64,000 nucleotides of DNA, taken from NCBI GenBank assembly GCA_013540605.1, contig JABVCK010000029.1:346296-410295 (forward strand). Reading direction: 5' to 3'. This document shows positions 52,349 to 61,293 of the stretch, one piece after another. This DNA comes from Bacillota bacterium. GTDB lineage: Bacteria; Bacillota; Clostridia; Ch29. The position numbers and the translations under genes are program-made. How positions within the stretch are numbered: the first letter of the stretch is position 1; each line of letters starts with the position of its first letter. Under the pieces are notes generated by a model. The model had not been told where the DNA came from, searched no databases, and saw only the letters and a list, made by a program, of their open reading frames with translations.

Positions 52349-54484
52349 ATGAAGAAAGCAATAAAATACAAGCGTATGCTTGTTAAGCTTCCGTTCTATA
52401 AAACCCTTACAGGGAATAGGTCCCAGAGGATATCAATCGCGCTGGTCGTTTACTTTGCTATACTGGTGCTGCTGCTTTCGAGTTCGATGCCCGAAAGGTA
52501 CAGTCTGAAGGCAGGAGATGTTGCACCCTTTGATATAACCGCGCCGAAGGATATTGTGGACAAGGTGGAAACGCAAAAGCGGATCGATAAAGCAAGGGAG
52601 TCGGTGAAAACCACCTATACGAGGGACCATACAATACCGGTCGAAGTTAAGAAGCGGATTGAAACATTCTTTGAAATGGTGTTTGAAGTAAGGCAGGACC
52701 AGGAATTAACCGATGAGCAGAGAGTGGACAAGATTAAGGAAGACAGCTTCATAAAGCTGGAAGATAAGGATGTAATGACAACCCTGAATGCCAGCGACGA
52801 GGAATTGAATACGCTGAAACAAAATATAGCCGAAGTGACCAATCAGATCATGAGTGTCGGTGTGACTCCTGATGCCCTGGAGCGCTCAAGGAAGGAAGCT
52901 CAGGACTTCTTTGAAAAAACCGAAACAAAACAGGCATTAAAAGAGCTGGGATATAATATATCGGTATCGGTTATTCGGCCAAACCTGCTGCCGAACACTG
53001 AAGAGACCAATAAAGATATTGATCGTGCGATAGGACAGGTAGAACCGGTAATAATTAAAAAAGGGCAGAATATAGTTGCTAAAGGTGAGCGTTTGACCGA
53101 AGCGCACATGGAACTATTGAAAGCCTCGGGGCTGCTTAAGGAAAGTTTCATCGATATACGGATGCTTGCAGGATACGGTTTACTTCTGTTCATACTTGGG
53201 CTTCTCACGGCGTTCTACCTAAAGTATTTCCATAGGCCAATATACAAAAACAAGGGAAACCTGATGCTCCTGGGTTTAATCATAATTCTGATACTGTTCA
53301 TCTGTATGGGGGCAAGCATTATATCCATGTATATGGTGCCGGTCTCCGCAATATCAATGCTGATTACCATCCTGCTGGACGCAAGGGCTGCAATAATGAT
53401 CAACATACCGGTTTCCATACTGGTAGGCCTGATTGTGGGGAACGAAACGGCGGTACTGGTTATGGCACTGGTGGGCGGCGTGGTCGGCAGCCTGAGAATG
53501 ATGGTGTCATACCAGAGAAGGGATTTGTTCATAACCGGCCTCCTGGTGGGCATATGCAATGCCCTGGTCATCATAGGACTGGAACTGTTGTCGGGAAGCA
53601 GTATGCTCGGAGCCGTCAAGGAAAGCTCCTGGGGGTTTCTGAATGGAGTATTTGCAGCTATTTTGACCATTGGTACCTTGCCAATCTGGGAGAACCTCTT
53701 TGATATAATAACGCCGTTGAAACTGCTGGAGCTGTCCAACCCTAACCAGCCGCTTCTTAAAAAGCTGTTGATGGAGGCGCCGGGAACGTACCACCACAGT
53801 ATAATAGTTGGAAACCTGGCAGAATATGCTGCCCAGGAAATCGGAGCCAATTCGCTGCTGGCAAGGGTTGGAGCCTATTATCACGACGTCGGGAAAATAA
53901 AAAGACCGTATTTTTTCAATGAAAACCAAATTTCCAGTGATAACCCCCATGACAAGATTACACCCAGCCTGAGCACCCTGATAATAACCTCCCATGTCAA
54001 GGACGGTGTGGAAATGGCTGTGGAACATAAAATTCCAGGTGTCATAAGGGATATCATATCCCAGCATCACGGGGATTCCGTGGTGGCGTATTTTTACCAT
54101 AAGGCTAAACAGGGTGAGAACGCAGACAAGGTTAGTATCGACAGTTTCAGATATGAGGGACCTAAACCCCAGACAAGGGAATCGGCGATAGTGATGCTGG
54201 CGGATTCCGTGGAGGCGGCGGTAAGGTCGATGCCCGACCACAGCATAGGAAAAATGGAGGGAATGATAAGAAAGATTATCAAGGAAAAACTGGAAAGCGG
54301 TCAGCTGGACGAAAGCGATTTGACTCTAAAGGACCTTGATACGATAGCCAACGCCTTCCTTAGTATTTTGAGCGGTATATTTCACCAGCGAATAGAGTAT
54401 CCTGAAATTGATGAACGGATGAGGGGCGGTAAGAAAGATGACGGTTTTAATAGAAAACAACCAGGCCAAGATACTGCTGAATGA
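52349..54484 (+). CDS. 7TM-HD cyclic di-AMP phosphodiesterase PgpH/YqfF
   Basis: 711 residues. One N-terminal span and an extracytoplasmic 7TMR-HDED domain are followed by seven hydrophobic segments (about 270-470). The cytosolic HD domain has HHSIIVGNLAEYAA, YYHDVGKIKRPYFF, SQHHGDS and MLADSVEAA metal-site motifs. PgpH-type enzymes hydrolyse c-di-AMP, so with two c-di-GMP riboswitches the window touches two cyclic dinucleotide systems. Its 3' end overlaps ybeY by 47 bases. Confidence 0.93.
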   Translation: MKKAIKYKRMLVKLPFYKTLTGNRSQRISIALVVYFAILVLLLSSSMPERYSLKAGDVAPFDITAPKDIVDKVETQKRIDKARESVKTTYTRDHTIPVEVKKRIETFFEMVFEVRQDQELTDEQRVDKIKEDSFIKLEDKDVMTTLNASDEELNTLKQNIAEVTNQIMSVGVTPDALERSRKEAQDFFEKTETKQALKELGYNISVSVIRPNLLPNTEETNKDIDRAIGQVEPVIIKKGQNIVAKGERLTEAHMELLKASGLLKESFIDIRMLAGYGLLLFILGLLTAFYLKYFHRPIYKNKGNLMLLGLIIILILFICMGASIISMYMVPVSAISMLITILLDARAAIMINIPVSILVGLIVGNETAVLVMALVGGVVGSLRMMVSYQRRDLFITGLLVGICNALVIIGLELLSGSSMLGAVKESSWGFLNGVFAAILTIGTLPIWENLFDIITPLKLLELSNPNQPLLKKLLMEAPGTYHHSIIVGNLAEYAAQEIGANSLLARVGAYYHDVGKIKRPYFFNENQISSDNPHDKITPSLSTLIITSHVKDGVEMAVEHKIPGVIRDIISQHHGDSVVAYFYHKAKQGENADKVSIDSFRYEGPKPQTRESAIVMLADSVEAAVRSMPDHSIGKMEGMIRKIIKEKLESGQLDESDLTLKDLDTIANAFLSILSGIFHQRIEYPEIDERMRGGKKDDGFNRKQPGQDTAE

Positions 54485-54902
54485 AGATATGATGCATCTG
54501 ATCGAACGGGTGATAGACATAGCTATTAGCATGGAACACTTCCCCTATAAATATGAGGTAAGCGTAAGCCTTGTGGATAATGAGTGTATTGCTGCCATCA
54601 ACAGGGAATACAGGGGGGTGGATTCCCCTACGGATGTGCTGTCCTTTGCCATGCTGGAGGATGAAGAGGTTGTAGATGTTAACGAGGATGGGGAAGCTAT
54701 TCTGGGCGACATTGTGATTTCACTTGAAAAGGCCTTTGAACAGTCCCGGGAATACGGGCATACCATGGACAGAGAGGTAGCATTCCTGACGCTTCACGGC
54801 GTCTTACACCTCCTCGGCTATGACCATATGGAAGAAAACGACCGGAAAAGGATGAGAAGCAGGGAAGAGGAGATTCTCAAGGCAATAGGCCTGACCCGAT
54901 AA
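54438..54902 (+). CDS. ybeY: Endoribonuclease YbeY
   Basis: 154 residues, metal-dependent RNase in 16S rRNA 3'-end maturation and ribosome quality control. The zinc motif HGVLHLLGYDHMEE (H-x3-H-x5-H) is near residue 116. Start: MTVLIENNQAKI, with GAGGGGCGG upstream inside yqfF, giving a 47-base overlap and probable translational coupling. Confidence 0.95.
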   Translation: MTVLIENNQAKILLNEDMMHLIERVIDIAISMEHFPYKYEVSVSLVDNECIAAINREYRGVDSPTDVLSFAMLEDEEVVDVNEDGEAILGDIVISLEKAFEQSREYGHTMDREVAFLTLHGVLHLLGYDHMEENDRKRMRSREEEILKAIGLTR

Positions 54903-54920
54903 AAACTGGAGGAATAATAG

Positions 54921-55616
54921 TTGGAAGTCCGCAAGCTGATAGAAAGCTTTAACTATGCAATATCAGGGGTTATTTACACCTTAAAAACCCAGCGGAATAT
55001 GAAGATACATTTCGGGGTGGCGATACTTGTGCTGGCTGTTAGCCTGTTTATGGACTTCAGCCGTTTGGAGCTATTGCTGCTCTTTTTCACTATATCGCTT
55101 GTTTTAGTAACCGAGATGATCAACACATCCATAGAAGCGGCCATAGATATGATAACCGACAGCTATCACCCCCTGGCTAAAGCGGCAAAAAATGTGGCGG
55201 CTGGAGCGGTGCTGATTTCCGCCCTCAATGCAATTATCGTTGCTTACCTTATATTCTTTGACAGGCTATACCCTTTGACATTCCGGGTGTTGTGGAGGGT
55301 GCGCCAATCGCCCGCCCATGTTACCTTCATAAGCCTGCTTCTGGTCATCCTGGTAGTAGTCGTATCCAAGTCTTTAACCGGGGAAGGGACACCCTTAAGG
55401 GGCGGCCTGCCAAGCGGACACAGTGCGGTTGCCTTCAGCGTTGTCACTGCCGTTGCATTCATCTCCCAAGACATGCTGGTTACTACCCTGACTCTGCTTT
55501 TGGGTGTCCTGGTCGTGCAGAGCAGGATCGAAACAAAAATACACAACACGTTCGAGACAATTATCGGGGCAATTTTGGGAATAATTATTACTGTACTGAT
55601 ATTTCAACTGATGTAA
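54921..55616 (+). CDS. Diacylglycerol kinase-PAP2 phosphatase fusion
   Basis: 231 residues, about twice a lone DgkA. The N-terminal ~115 residues are undecaprenol/diacylglycerol kinase (MKIHFGVAILVLAVSLF, VLVTEMINTSIEAAID, HPLAKAAKNVAAGAVLI). The C-terminal half is a PAP2-type phosphatase with SGHSAVAFSV, while the first PAP2 motif is replaced by KSLTGEGTPLRGGLP and the third (SRIETKIHNTFETIIGAILG) gives SR...H. The fusion may act on undecaprenol/undecaprenyl phosphates. TTG start after CTGGAGGAA. Similar fusions are known in clostridia. Confidence 0.87.
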   Translation: MEVRKLIESFNYAISGVIYTLKTQRNMKIHFGVAILVLAVSLFMDFSRLELLLLFFTISLVLVTEMINTSIEAAIDMITDSYHPLAKAAKNVAAGAVLISALNAIIVAYLIFFDRLYPLTFRVLWRVRQSPAHVTFISLLLVILVVVVSKSLTGEGTPLRGGLPSGHSAVAFSVVTAVAFISQDMLVTTLTLLLGVLVVQSRIETKIHNTFETIIGAILGIIITVLIFQLM

Positions 55617-55647
55617 GTCTGTACCGACGGCTTTGGGAGGAGATATA

Positions 55648-56919
55648 ATGGATATATACGGATTGATCCTCAGGTTGGCCCTCCTTGTTTTTTTGCTCAT
55701 GCTTTCCGGGTTTTTCTCTGCTTCAGAAACTGCTGTTACGTCTCTGAACCGATTGAAGGTTAAACAGATGCAGCAGAAGGGCGTAAAGGGAGTGGATGTA
55801 ATAGTCAGGCTGGTGGACAGGTCAAACAGGATGCTTTCCACTACACTGCTCGGCAATAATCTTGCCAACACGGCGGCCACCGCAATCGCGACAGAACTGG
55901 TGGTGCAGACTTTTGGTGGTGCAGGGGTAACAGCAGCAATCACAGTGGTAATGACCACATTAATACTCATATTCGGGGAGATTACGCCAAAGACCTTTGC
56001 GAGCCATAACAGTGAAGCAGTGGCAATAAAGCTGGGTGGCGCCCTTTTGGTTCTGAGCGCCGTTCTGTACCCGGTACTTAAAGCCCTGAATATAGTAACC
56101 ACTGCAATCATCAGGGTTTTCGGGGGTGAAATAAGGACTGCGGTGCCCTTTGTTACCGAAGAAGAGCTGCGAACCCTGTTGAAGGTGGGTCATGAAGAGG
56201 GGCTGATACACCGCCAGGAAAGCGAAATGATCGACAGCATCTTTGAGTTCGATGACATGTATGTATACGAGGTCATGATACCGAGGATAGATATGGCTGC
56301 CATCGACATTGCCGGGGAAATTGAAAGCGCTGTGAAGGTGGTTACAGAAACCAGCTTTTCCAGAATACCCGTATACGAGGGGAACATTGATAATATTGTG
56401 GGGATAATCTATGCCAAGGACCTTCTAAAGATGATAACCGGTAATGGGGCCGATTCGAGTATTGAAAAATTGATGAAGGACCCCTATTTTGTTCCTGAAA
56501 GCAAGAAACTGAATGACCTTTTGCGGGAAATGAGGAGAGAGAAAGTACATATAGCGATTGTGCTTGACCAATACGGGGGAACATCGGGGCTGGTTACCAT
56601 TGAAGATATTGTAGAAGAAATTATCGGTGAGATTAAAGACGAATTTGATGAGATACACCCACCCATTACAAAAAATGAAGATGGGACGTTGACGATGAGC
56701 GGAAGGGTGTCTGTGGAAGAACTGCGGGATGAATGCGGGATTGACTTGCCCTATGAGGATTACCGGACGATAGGCGGATTAATATTCGACATCCTGGGAA
56801 GGCTGCCTCGCCAGGGCGACAGGGCCAGGTTAGGGAATCTTGCAGTAGAAGTAACAAAGGTGCATAAGAGAAGGATTGTTGAAATGAAGATGTATTCCCA
56901 ACAGAATGAGGAGGTCTGA
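55648..56919 (+). CDS. CNNM/HlyC-CorC family transporter with CBS pair
   Basis: About 423 residues. DUF21 membrane domain (FFSASETAVTSLNRLKVKQM, LGNNLANTAATAIATELV), then two CBS domains (VMIPRIDMAAID, then VHIAIVLDQYGGTSGLVTIEDIVEEIIGEI) and a C-terminal CorC_HlyC domain (DLPYEDYRTIGGLIFDILGRLPRQGD). It is probably involved in Mg2+ or other divalent cation efflux. ATG at 55648 follows GGGAGGAG. Confidence 0.9.
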   Translation: MDIYGLILRLALLVFLLMLSGFFSASETAVTSLNRLKVKQMQQKGVKGVDVIVRLVDRSNRMLSTTLLGNNLANTAATAIATELVVQTFGGAGVTAAITVVMTTLILIFGEITPKTFASHNSEAVAIKLGGALLVLSAVLYPVLKALNIVTTAIIRVFGGEIRTAVPFVTEEELRTLLKVGHEEGLIHRQESEMIDSIFEFDDMYVYEVMIPRIDMAAIDIAGEIESAVKVVTETSFSRIPVYEGNIDNIVGIIYAKDLLKMITGNGADSSIEKLMKDPYFVPESKKLNDLLREMRREKVHIAIVLDQYGGTSGLVTIEDIVEEIIGEIKDEFDEIHPPITKNEDGTLTMSGRVSVEELRDECGIDLPYEDYRTIGGLIFDILGRLPRQGDRARLGNLAVEVTKVHKRRIVEMKMYSQQNEEV

Positions 56920-56922
56920 ACC

Positions 56923-58005
56923 ATGAACAAGAGAGTATTCATTGTTTTTCTATTGGTAGCAGCAGTTTTGACCGCGGTATCCTGCAGCAAGCCTGCGGAG
57001 GCTCCTGTGCAGCAAACAAACGGAGGCGATGCCGGGACGGATACGCCGGTACCGGCAGACGATAACGGCGGGGAAGAAGATAAAGGAGCAGAAAAACCGG
57101 CTATCGTAGACGGGGTGGTTTGCCCCCTCGGAGGGGAAATCATTGAAAGGTCGGCGCTTTACCAAAGGCCTGTGGCGGTCATGATGGATAATCATTCGAA
57201 CGCAAGACCGCAAGCGGGGTTGGACCAGGCTGAAGTCGTATACGAAATACTGGCGGAAGGAAACATAACAAGATATATGGCAATATTCATGCACGGCGAA
57301 AACCAGGTGGTCGGTCCGGTAAGGAGCGCAAGGCGTTACTTTATAGATAAATCAATGGAATACGATTCGATATACGTCCATGCGGGAGGCAGTCCCGAAG
57401 CATGGGACGACGTTGCCCGCCTTAAGATTCCATCCTTCGACGCAATGAGCATGGGAGCTCCGTTGTTCTGGAGAGAAAAACACAAAAAAGAACCCCACAA
57501 TATGTACTCTGCCCTTGATGAGATACAGAAGGCCGCGGATAAAAAGGGTTATAACAAACAGACCGAAGTCCCGGTTCATGCCTTCAACAGCGCTGATACG
57601 GACCTTGAGGGCGATAGGGCGGAGAAGGTAAGCATACTATACCCGCCTAAGTATACCGTTTCCTATGAGTACAGGACCGGTGACAAGCTGTATTATAGGA
57701 GCGTTATGGGTAAACCCCATTTTGATGAGGTGGCTGAGGATTACCAGATTAACGCCAAGAACATTATAATTCAAAAGGCTGCCCACAAGGTTGTTGACAA
57801 TGAAGGAAGAAGAAAAATAGATTTGGTGGGCAAAGGCGAGGGTATATACATAACAAATGGCTCATATGTTGAAATTACATGGGAAAAGAAAGACAGGAGG
57901 GCGCCAACTCGGTTCTATAGCCAGAACGGGGAACAGATCAAGCTGAATCCGGGCAAGACGTGGATTCAGGTTGTGCCCTTTGACGCACAGATTTCCATTG
58001 AATAA
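56923..58005 (+). CDS. DUF3048 lipoprotein (YerB-like)
   Basis: 360 residues. The lipobox TAVSC is near residue 20, followed by a Gly/Asp/Pro-rich linker. The DUF3048 domain begins with RPVAVMMDNHSNARPQAGLDQAEVVYEILAEGNITRYMAIF and ends with GKTWIQVVPFDAQISIE. The family is exported and of unknown function in spore formers. It starts three bases after the CNNM stop, with RBS GAGGAGGTC in the CNNM 3' end. Confidence 0.88.
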   Translation: MNKRVFIVFLLVAAVLTAVSCSKPAEAPVQQTNGGDAGTDTPVPADDNGGEEDKGAEKPAIVDGVVCPLGGEIIERSALYQRPVAVMMDNHSNARPQAGLDQAEVVYEILAEGNITRYMAIFMHGENQVVGPVRSARRYFIDKSMEYDSIYVHAGGSPEAWDDVARLKIPSFDAMSMGAPLFWREKHKKEPHNMYSALDEIQKAADKKGYNKQTEVPVHAFNSADTDLEGDRAEKVSILYPPKYTVSYEYRTGDKLYYRSVMGKPHFDEVAEDYQINAKNIIIQKAAHKVVDNEGRRKIDLVGKGEGIYITNGSYVEITWEKKDRRAPTRFYSQNGEQIKLNPGKTWIQVVPFDAQISIE

Positions 58006-58035
58006 CAAAAGGGGATATTTAGAGGAGGGTATGCC

Positions 58036-58431
58036 ATGGATTATAGGGAACTGCTTAAGATGGCGGAGGAAATAAAAAGGAATTCATATTCACCGTATTC
58101 CAATTTCAGGGTCGGTGCGGCGCTGCTGGCCAAAGATGGCAGGGTTTTTACCGGCGTAAACGTGGAAAACGCAAGCTATGGAGCTACGATCTGCGCCGAA
58201 AGAACCGCTGTGGTGAAGGCAGTCTCGGAAGGACAGAGGGATTTTGACGCCATTGCGGTGAGCAGCGACACCGACGGAGGCTCCTTCCCCTGCGGCATAT
58301 GCCGCCAGTTTATCGGAGAATTCGGGGACGGCATTAAGGTAATCACAGGCAGGTCGGATGGGGAAATAAGGGTTCACAGTATTTCCGGGCTTCTACCCCA
58401 TGCGTTTTCAAAGGACGAATTGAACAAATAG
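58036..58431 (+). CDS. cdd: Cytidine deaminase
   Basis: 131 residues. Zinc-binding catalytic motifs NASYGATICAERTAVVKA (CAE) and FPCGICRQFIGEF (PCxxC), with SPYSNFRVGAALL at the start. Converts (deoxy)cytidine to uridine in pyrimidine salvage. It lies just before era, as in many Firmicutes. Confidence 0.96.
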   Translation: MDYRELLKMAEEIKRNSYSPYSNFRVGAALLAKDGRVFTGVNVENASYGATICAERTAVVKAVSEGQRDFDAIAVSSDTDGGSFPCGICRQFIGEFGDGIKVITGRSDGEIRVHSISGLLPHAFSKDELNK

Positions 58432-58555
58432 TTTAGTATACAAGCGGGTTTTATGATATAAAATATAGTATAGCTTGTTATGCAACATGGGCGGATGATG
58501 GGTATAGACACATGCCGCCACATGTCCGGCGACCCGGGAATATTGGAGGGTGAAA

Positions 58556-59452
58556 ATGATGAAGGAAGGTTACAGGTCGGGCTTTGCTGCGGTTATCGGC
58601 AGGCCGAATGTAGGGAAGTCCACCCTGATCAACACAATGGTTGGAGAAAAAATCTCGATAATCTCAGACAAACCGCAGACCACAAGAAACAGTATCAGAG
58701 CAATCTACACAACCGGTGATTTCCAGCTTGTGTTTATCGACACGCCGGGAATTCACAAGCCCAAGAACAAGCTGGGGGATTACATGGTGAAAATAGCCCA
58801 GGCTTCCCTCAACGAGGTGGATGTGATTGTGTATGTTGTTGAAGCCGGTGGAAGTGTAGGCAGGGGAGACGAGAATATTTTAGAAATGCTGAAAGGGGTA
58901 AAGACCCCCATAATCCTGGCAATCAACAAGGTTGATCTGGTGGACAGGGATAGGGCTGATGAGCTCGTGGAAAAATTCAGAAACCGCTTGGATTTCTCCG
59001 ATATTATCCCGATTTCCGCTGTAAGGGGCGATAATCTCAATATACTGAGAGGAGCTATTGTTGAGAAATTGCCCGAAGGCCCACAGTATTTTCCCGATGA
59101 TATGGTTACGGACCATCCTGAAAAATTCATCGTTTCGGAGATAGTCCGGGAGAAGGCCCTTAATCTGCTGGACCAGGAGGTCCCCCATGGTATAGCGGTT
59201 GAAGTGGAACAAATGGAAGAGGATGAAGGAGCTAACCTCATAAGGATAAATGCAAATTTGTATTGTGAAAGGGAATCCCACAAAAGGATAATAATCGGCA
59301 AAGGCGGACATATGCTGAAACGGATCGGCACCCTTGCCCGGGTTGATCTGGAAAATCTCTTTGGCTGCAGAATTTACTTGAACCTATGGGTAAAAGTAAA
59401 GAAAGACTGGAGAGATGTGCCGGGGTCGCTGCATATGTTCGGTTATCAATAA
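58556..59452 (+). CDS. era: GTPase Era
   Basis: 298 residues. G1 GRPNVGKST, the GEKISIISDKPQTTR switch, DTPGIHKP (G3) and NKVDL (G4); the C-terminal KH domain holds ITIGKGG-like IIIGKGGHMLKRIG. Era helps 16S rRNA processing and 30S assembly, and YbeY and RecO are nearby. The ATG at 58556 is six bases after GGAGG; a GTG at 58550 is possible. Confidence 0.96.
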   Translation: MMKEGYRSGFAAVIGRPNVGKSTLINTMVGEKISIISDKPQTTRNSIRAIYTTGDFQLVFIDTPGIHKPKNKLGDYMVKIAQASLNEVDVIVYVVEAGGSVGRGDENILEMLKGVKTPIILAINKVDLVDRDRADELVEKFRNRLDFSDIIPISAVRGDNLNILRGAIVEKLPEGPQYFPDDMVTDHPEKFIVSEIVREKALNLLDQEVPHGIAVEVEQMEEDEGANLIRINANLYCERESHKRIIIGKGGHMLKRIGTLARVDLENLFGCRIYLNLWVKVKKDWRDVPGSLHMFGYQ

Positions 59453-59545
59453 TTGAAAGCCCTCTATATGTCATTTAATTACCAGTATACCCTAATGCTT
59501 CGGGGGGAAGAATAAAACATATGACGGTAATGGAGGGACTTTAAA

Positions 59546-59683
59546 ATGCTGATCGATATTATCTGGAAGGCCTTTGAACGAACCGGAGATGCTATGTATT
59601 ATCTTGAATATACCAAGTGTAAAGACGTATACGATAGGATTGAGAAAAACGACCGAGAGGAAGATATGGATAAGACAGGCTAA
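59546..59683 (+). CDS. YqzL-like small protein between era and recO
   Basis: 45 residues (MLIDIIWKAFERTGDAMYYL...), short and easily missed. The start FxWKxFExTGxxxxYL is characteristic of YqzL proteins, which sit between era and recO in Bacillus. RBS TGGAGGGAC. Function unknown. The longer C-terminal tail, KCKDVYDRIEKNDREEDMDKTG, is acidic and basic mixed. Confidence 0.75.
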   Translation: MLIDIIWKAFERTGDAMYYLEYTKCKDVYDRIEKNDREEDMDKTG

Positions 59684-59697
59684 AGGGATGGGTAAGA

Positions 59698-60444
59698 ATG
59701 CTATTTAAAACTAGGGGAGTGGTAACAAAAACAGTTAATTATGGAGAAGGGGACAAGATAATTACTCTTCTTACGGATACTCATGGAAAGATACAGGCGA
59801 TGGCAAGGGGCGCCCGCAGGACGAAGAGCAAACTGATTGCGGGTACCCAGCTTTTTTGCTATGGTGAATTCCTGCTTTATAAAGGGAAAAGCTGGTATTA
59901 CATCGACCAGGTGGAAATCGACAATACATTTTACAAGCTGCGCAACGATTTGATCAGGCTAAGCTTTGGTACATATTTTATTGAATTGATAAATGAAATA
60001 ACCCAGCCTGAATTGGCTCCCGGGAATTTGTTCGATCTGGCGGTGCAGACACTGGAAACGCTTTCGGACGAAACAACAGACCCGGAACTAATCCTCAGGG
60101 CTGCGGAAATAAAAGCGCTGGCCTATTCGGGGTTCCGGCCGCAGCTCAGGCGGTGTGCAAACTGCGGGAGGCCGGGAGAAATGGTGGCCTTTAGCCCCTC
60201 GGCGGGAGGAGTCATATGCCGGGAATGCAGGGACAGCGGTTTGTATGGGTACAGCATATCTTCCCAGGCGTTAAAAATTATGGACCTTATGCTCCGGTGG
60301 GATCTAGACAAACTGAAATGTCTTAAATTAGACCTTGAGCTTTATAAAGAACTTGAAAAAGTTATGCGGGCATACGTGGCTGCCCACATAGAGAAAGACT
60401 TTGTTTCCAACCGGTTCATCGACAGCATTAAAAAAATTAAGTAG
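59698..60444 (+). CDS. recO: DNA repair protein RecO
   Basis: 248 residues. N-terminal OB fold (TRGVVTKTVNYGEGDKIITLLTDTHGKIQAMARGARR) and a helical C-terminal region with a zinc motif CANCGRPG...GGVICREC near residue 160. It loads RecA with RecR in RecFOR gap repair. Located 14 bases after the YqzL-like gene. Confidence 0.95.
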   Translation: MLFKTRGVVTKTVNYGEGDKIITLLTDTHGKIQAMARGARRTKSKLIAGTQLFCYGEFLLYKGKSWYYIDQVEIDNTFYKLRNDLIRLSFGTYFIELINEITQPELAPGNLFDLAVQTLETLSDETTDPELILRAAEIKALAYSGFRPQLRRCANCGRPGEMVAFSPSAGGVICRECRDSGLYGYSISSQALKIMDLMLRWDLDKLKCLKLDLELYKELEKVMRAYVAAHIEKDFVSNRFIDSIKKIK

Positions 60445-60459
60445 AAAGGCGGGATTCTT

Positions 60460-60999
60460 GTGGAAATTACCCTTGAAAAAATCGACATTGTCAGGGAGAG
60501 GACGGGAGCATCCTACAAAGAAGCGAAAGAAGCCCTGGAAAAAAGCGGTGGAGAAGTGGTCGACGCAATAATATACCTTGAAGGCGGCACGGCTCAAAAA
60601 CAGGGGAAGTGGACCGAGACGATGACCGTTGCGGGTGGTGAGGTCCTGGACAGGATCAAGGAATTGATTAAGCAGGGAAATGTAACAAAAATACGGATTA
60701 AGAAGGATAATAATACTATACTGGATATTCCGGTGACGGCCGGCGCGATAGGAACAATACTCGCGCCCCAGCTTGCGGCAATCGGTGCTGTCGTGGCCGT
60801 AATCTCAAAGGCTACCCTTGAGATAGAAAGGCCCAACAAGGATGTGATCAACTTAAATGAAATCATGGAGAAGAAGGCCGGGGCAGCAAAGGAGCTTATA
60901 GACGAACTGGCAGAGGATGCAAAGGAATTCCTCGGCGACAGGAAAAAGAAGGACGGGGCCAAGGGAACCGGAGAGCAAGAGGCACCGAAGGAAGATTGA
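60460..60999 (+). CDS. DUF4342 protein with UBA/TS-N-like N-terminus
   Basis: 179 residues. The start EITLEKIDIVRERTGASYKEAKEALEKSGGEVVDAIIYLE is a UBA/TS-N-like three-helix motif, as in EF-Ts and NAC. The middle (GEVLDRIKELIKQGNVTKIRIKKDNNTILDIPVTAGAIGTILAP) is DUF4342. The hydrophobic AIGTILAPQLAAIGAVVAVI could be membrane-active. GTG start after AAAGGCGGG. Function unknown; it is the last gene before the glyS promoter. Confidence 0.82.
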   Translation: MEITLEKIDIVRERTGASYKEAKEALEKSGGEVVDAIIYLEGGTAQKQGKWTETMTVAGGEVLDRIKELIKQGNVTKIRIKKDNNTILDIPVTAGAIGTILAPQLAAIGAVVAVISKATLEIERPNKDVINLNEIMEKKAGAAKELIDELAEDAKEFLGDRKKKDGAKGTGEQEAPKED

Positions 61000-61002
61000 G
61001 GA

Positions 61003-61036
61003 TTGACAAAGATAAAATTATCTGGTAACCTATAAA
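61003..61036 (+). promoter_or_regulatory. Candidate promoter of the T-box-glyS transcript
   Basis: TTGACA (61003-61008). TATAAA at 61031-61036 is 22 bases away, longer than ideal; TAACCT at 61026-61031 gives a 17-base spacer with a poorer hexamer. The TTGACA lies just after the DUF4342 gene. Confidence 0.5.
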
Positions 61037-61039
61037 GTA

Positions 61040-61242
61040 AATTTTATGGTTGTGGCGAAGAAGCAGAGGAGTATCCGGTTGCTTTGAAATAGCGACCCGG
61101 GGAGGGTGTAAGCCCGGGGCAGGGTGCCGGTGAAGGGCGCTGTGGAGTCATTGTAATACGAGGCGGGCACATCGGATGTGCCAACTAGGGTGGAACCGCG
61201 GAAGATAACCCCTTTCGTCCCTATCTGGGGATGGAAGGGGTT
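61040..61242 (+). ncRNA. T-box leader of glyS
   Basis: The T-box sequence AGGGTGGAACCGCG is at 61187-61200, preceded by a GGGCACATCGGATGTGCC stem. A terminator follows: AACCCCTTTCGTCCC (61207-61221) with GGGGATGGAAGGGGTT (61227-61242). Uncharged tRNA-Gly should stabilise the antiterminator and allow glyS transcription. The specifier codon in stem I could not be assigned with confidence. The T-run after the terminator is weak. Confidence 0.88.
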
Positions 61243-61293
61243 AATTGCATTTATTGGGGAGGTGTGTCCCCTGACCAAAAAGGAGGAAGGTTT

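Noticed and set aside
61040..61242. Glycine riboswitch instead of T-box upstream of glyS
   Set aside because: The AGGGTGGAACCGCG T-box sequence and the antiterminator/terminator pair define a T-box; no tandem glycine aptamer is seen.
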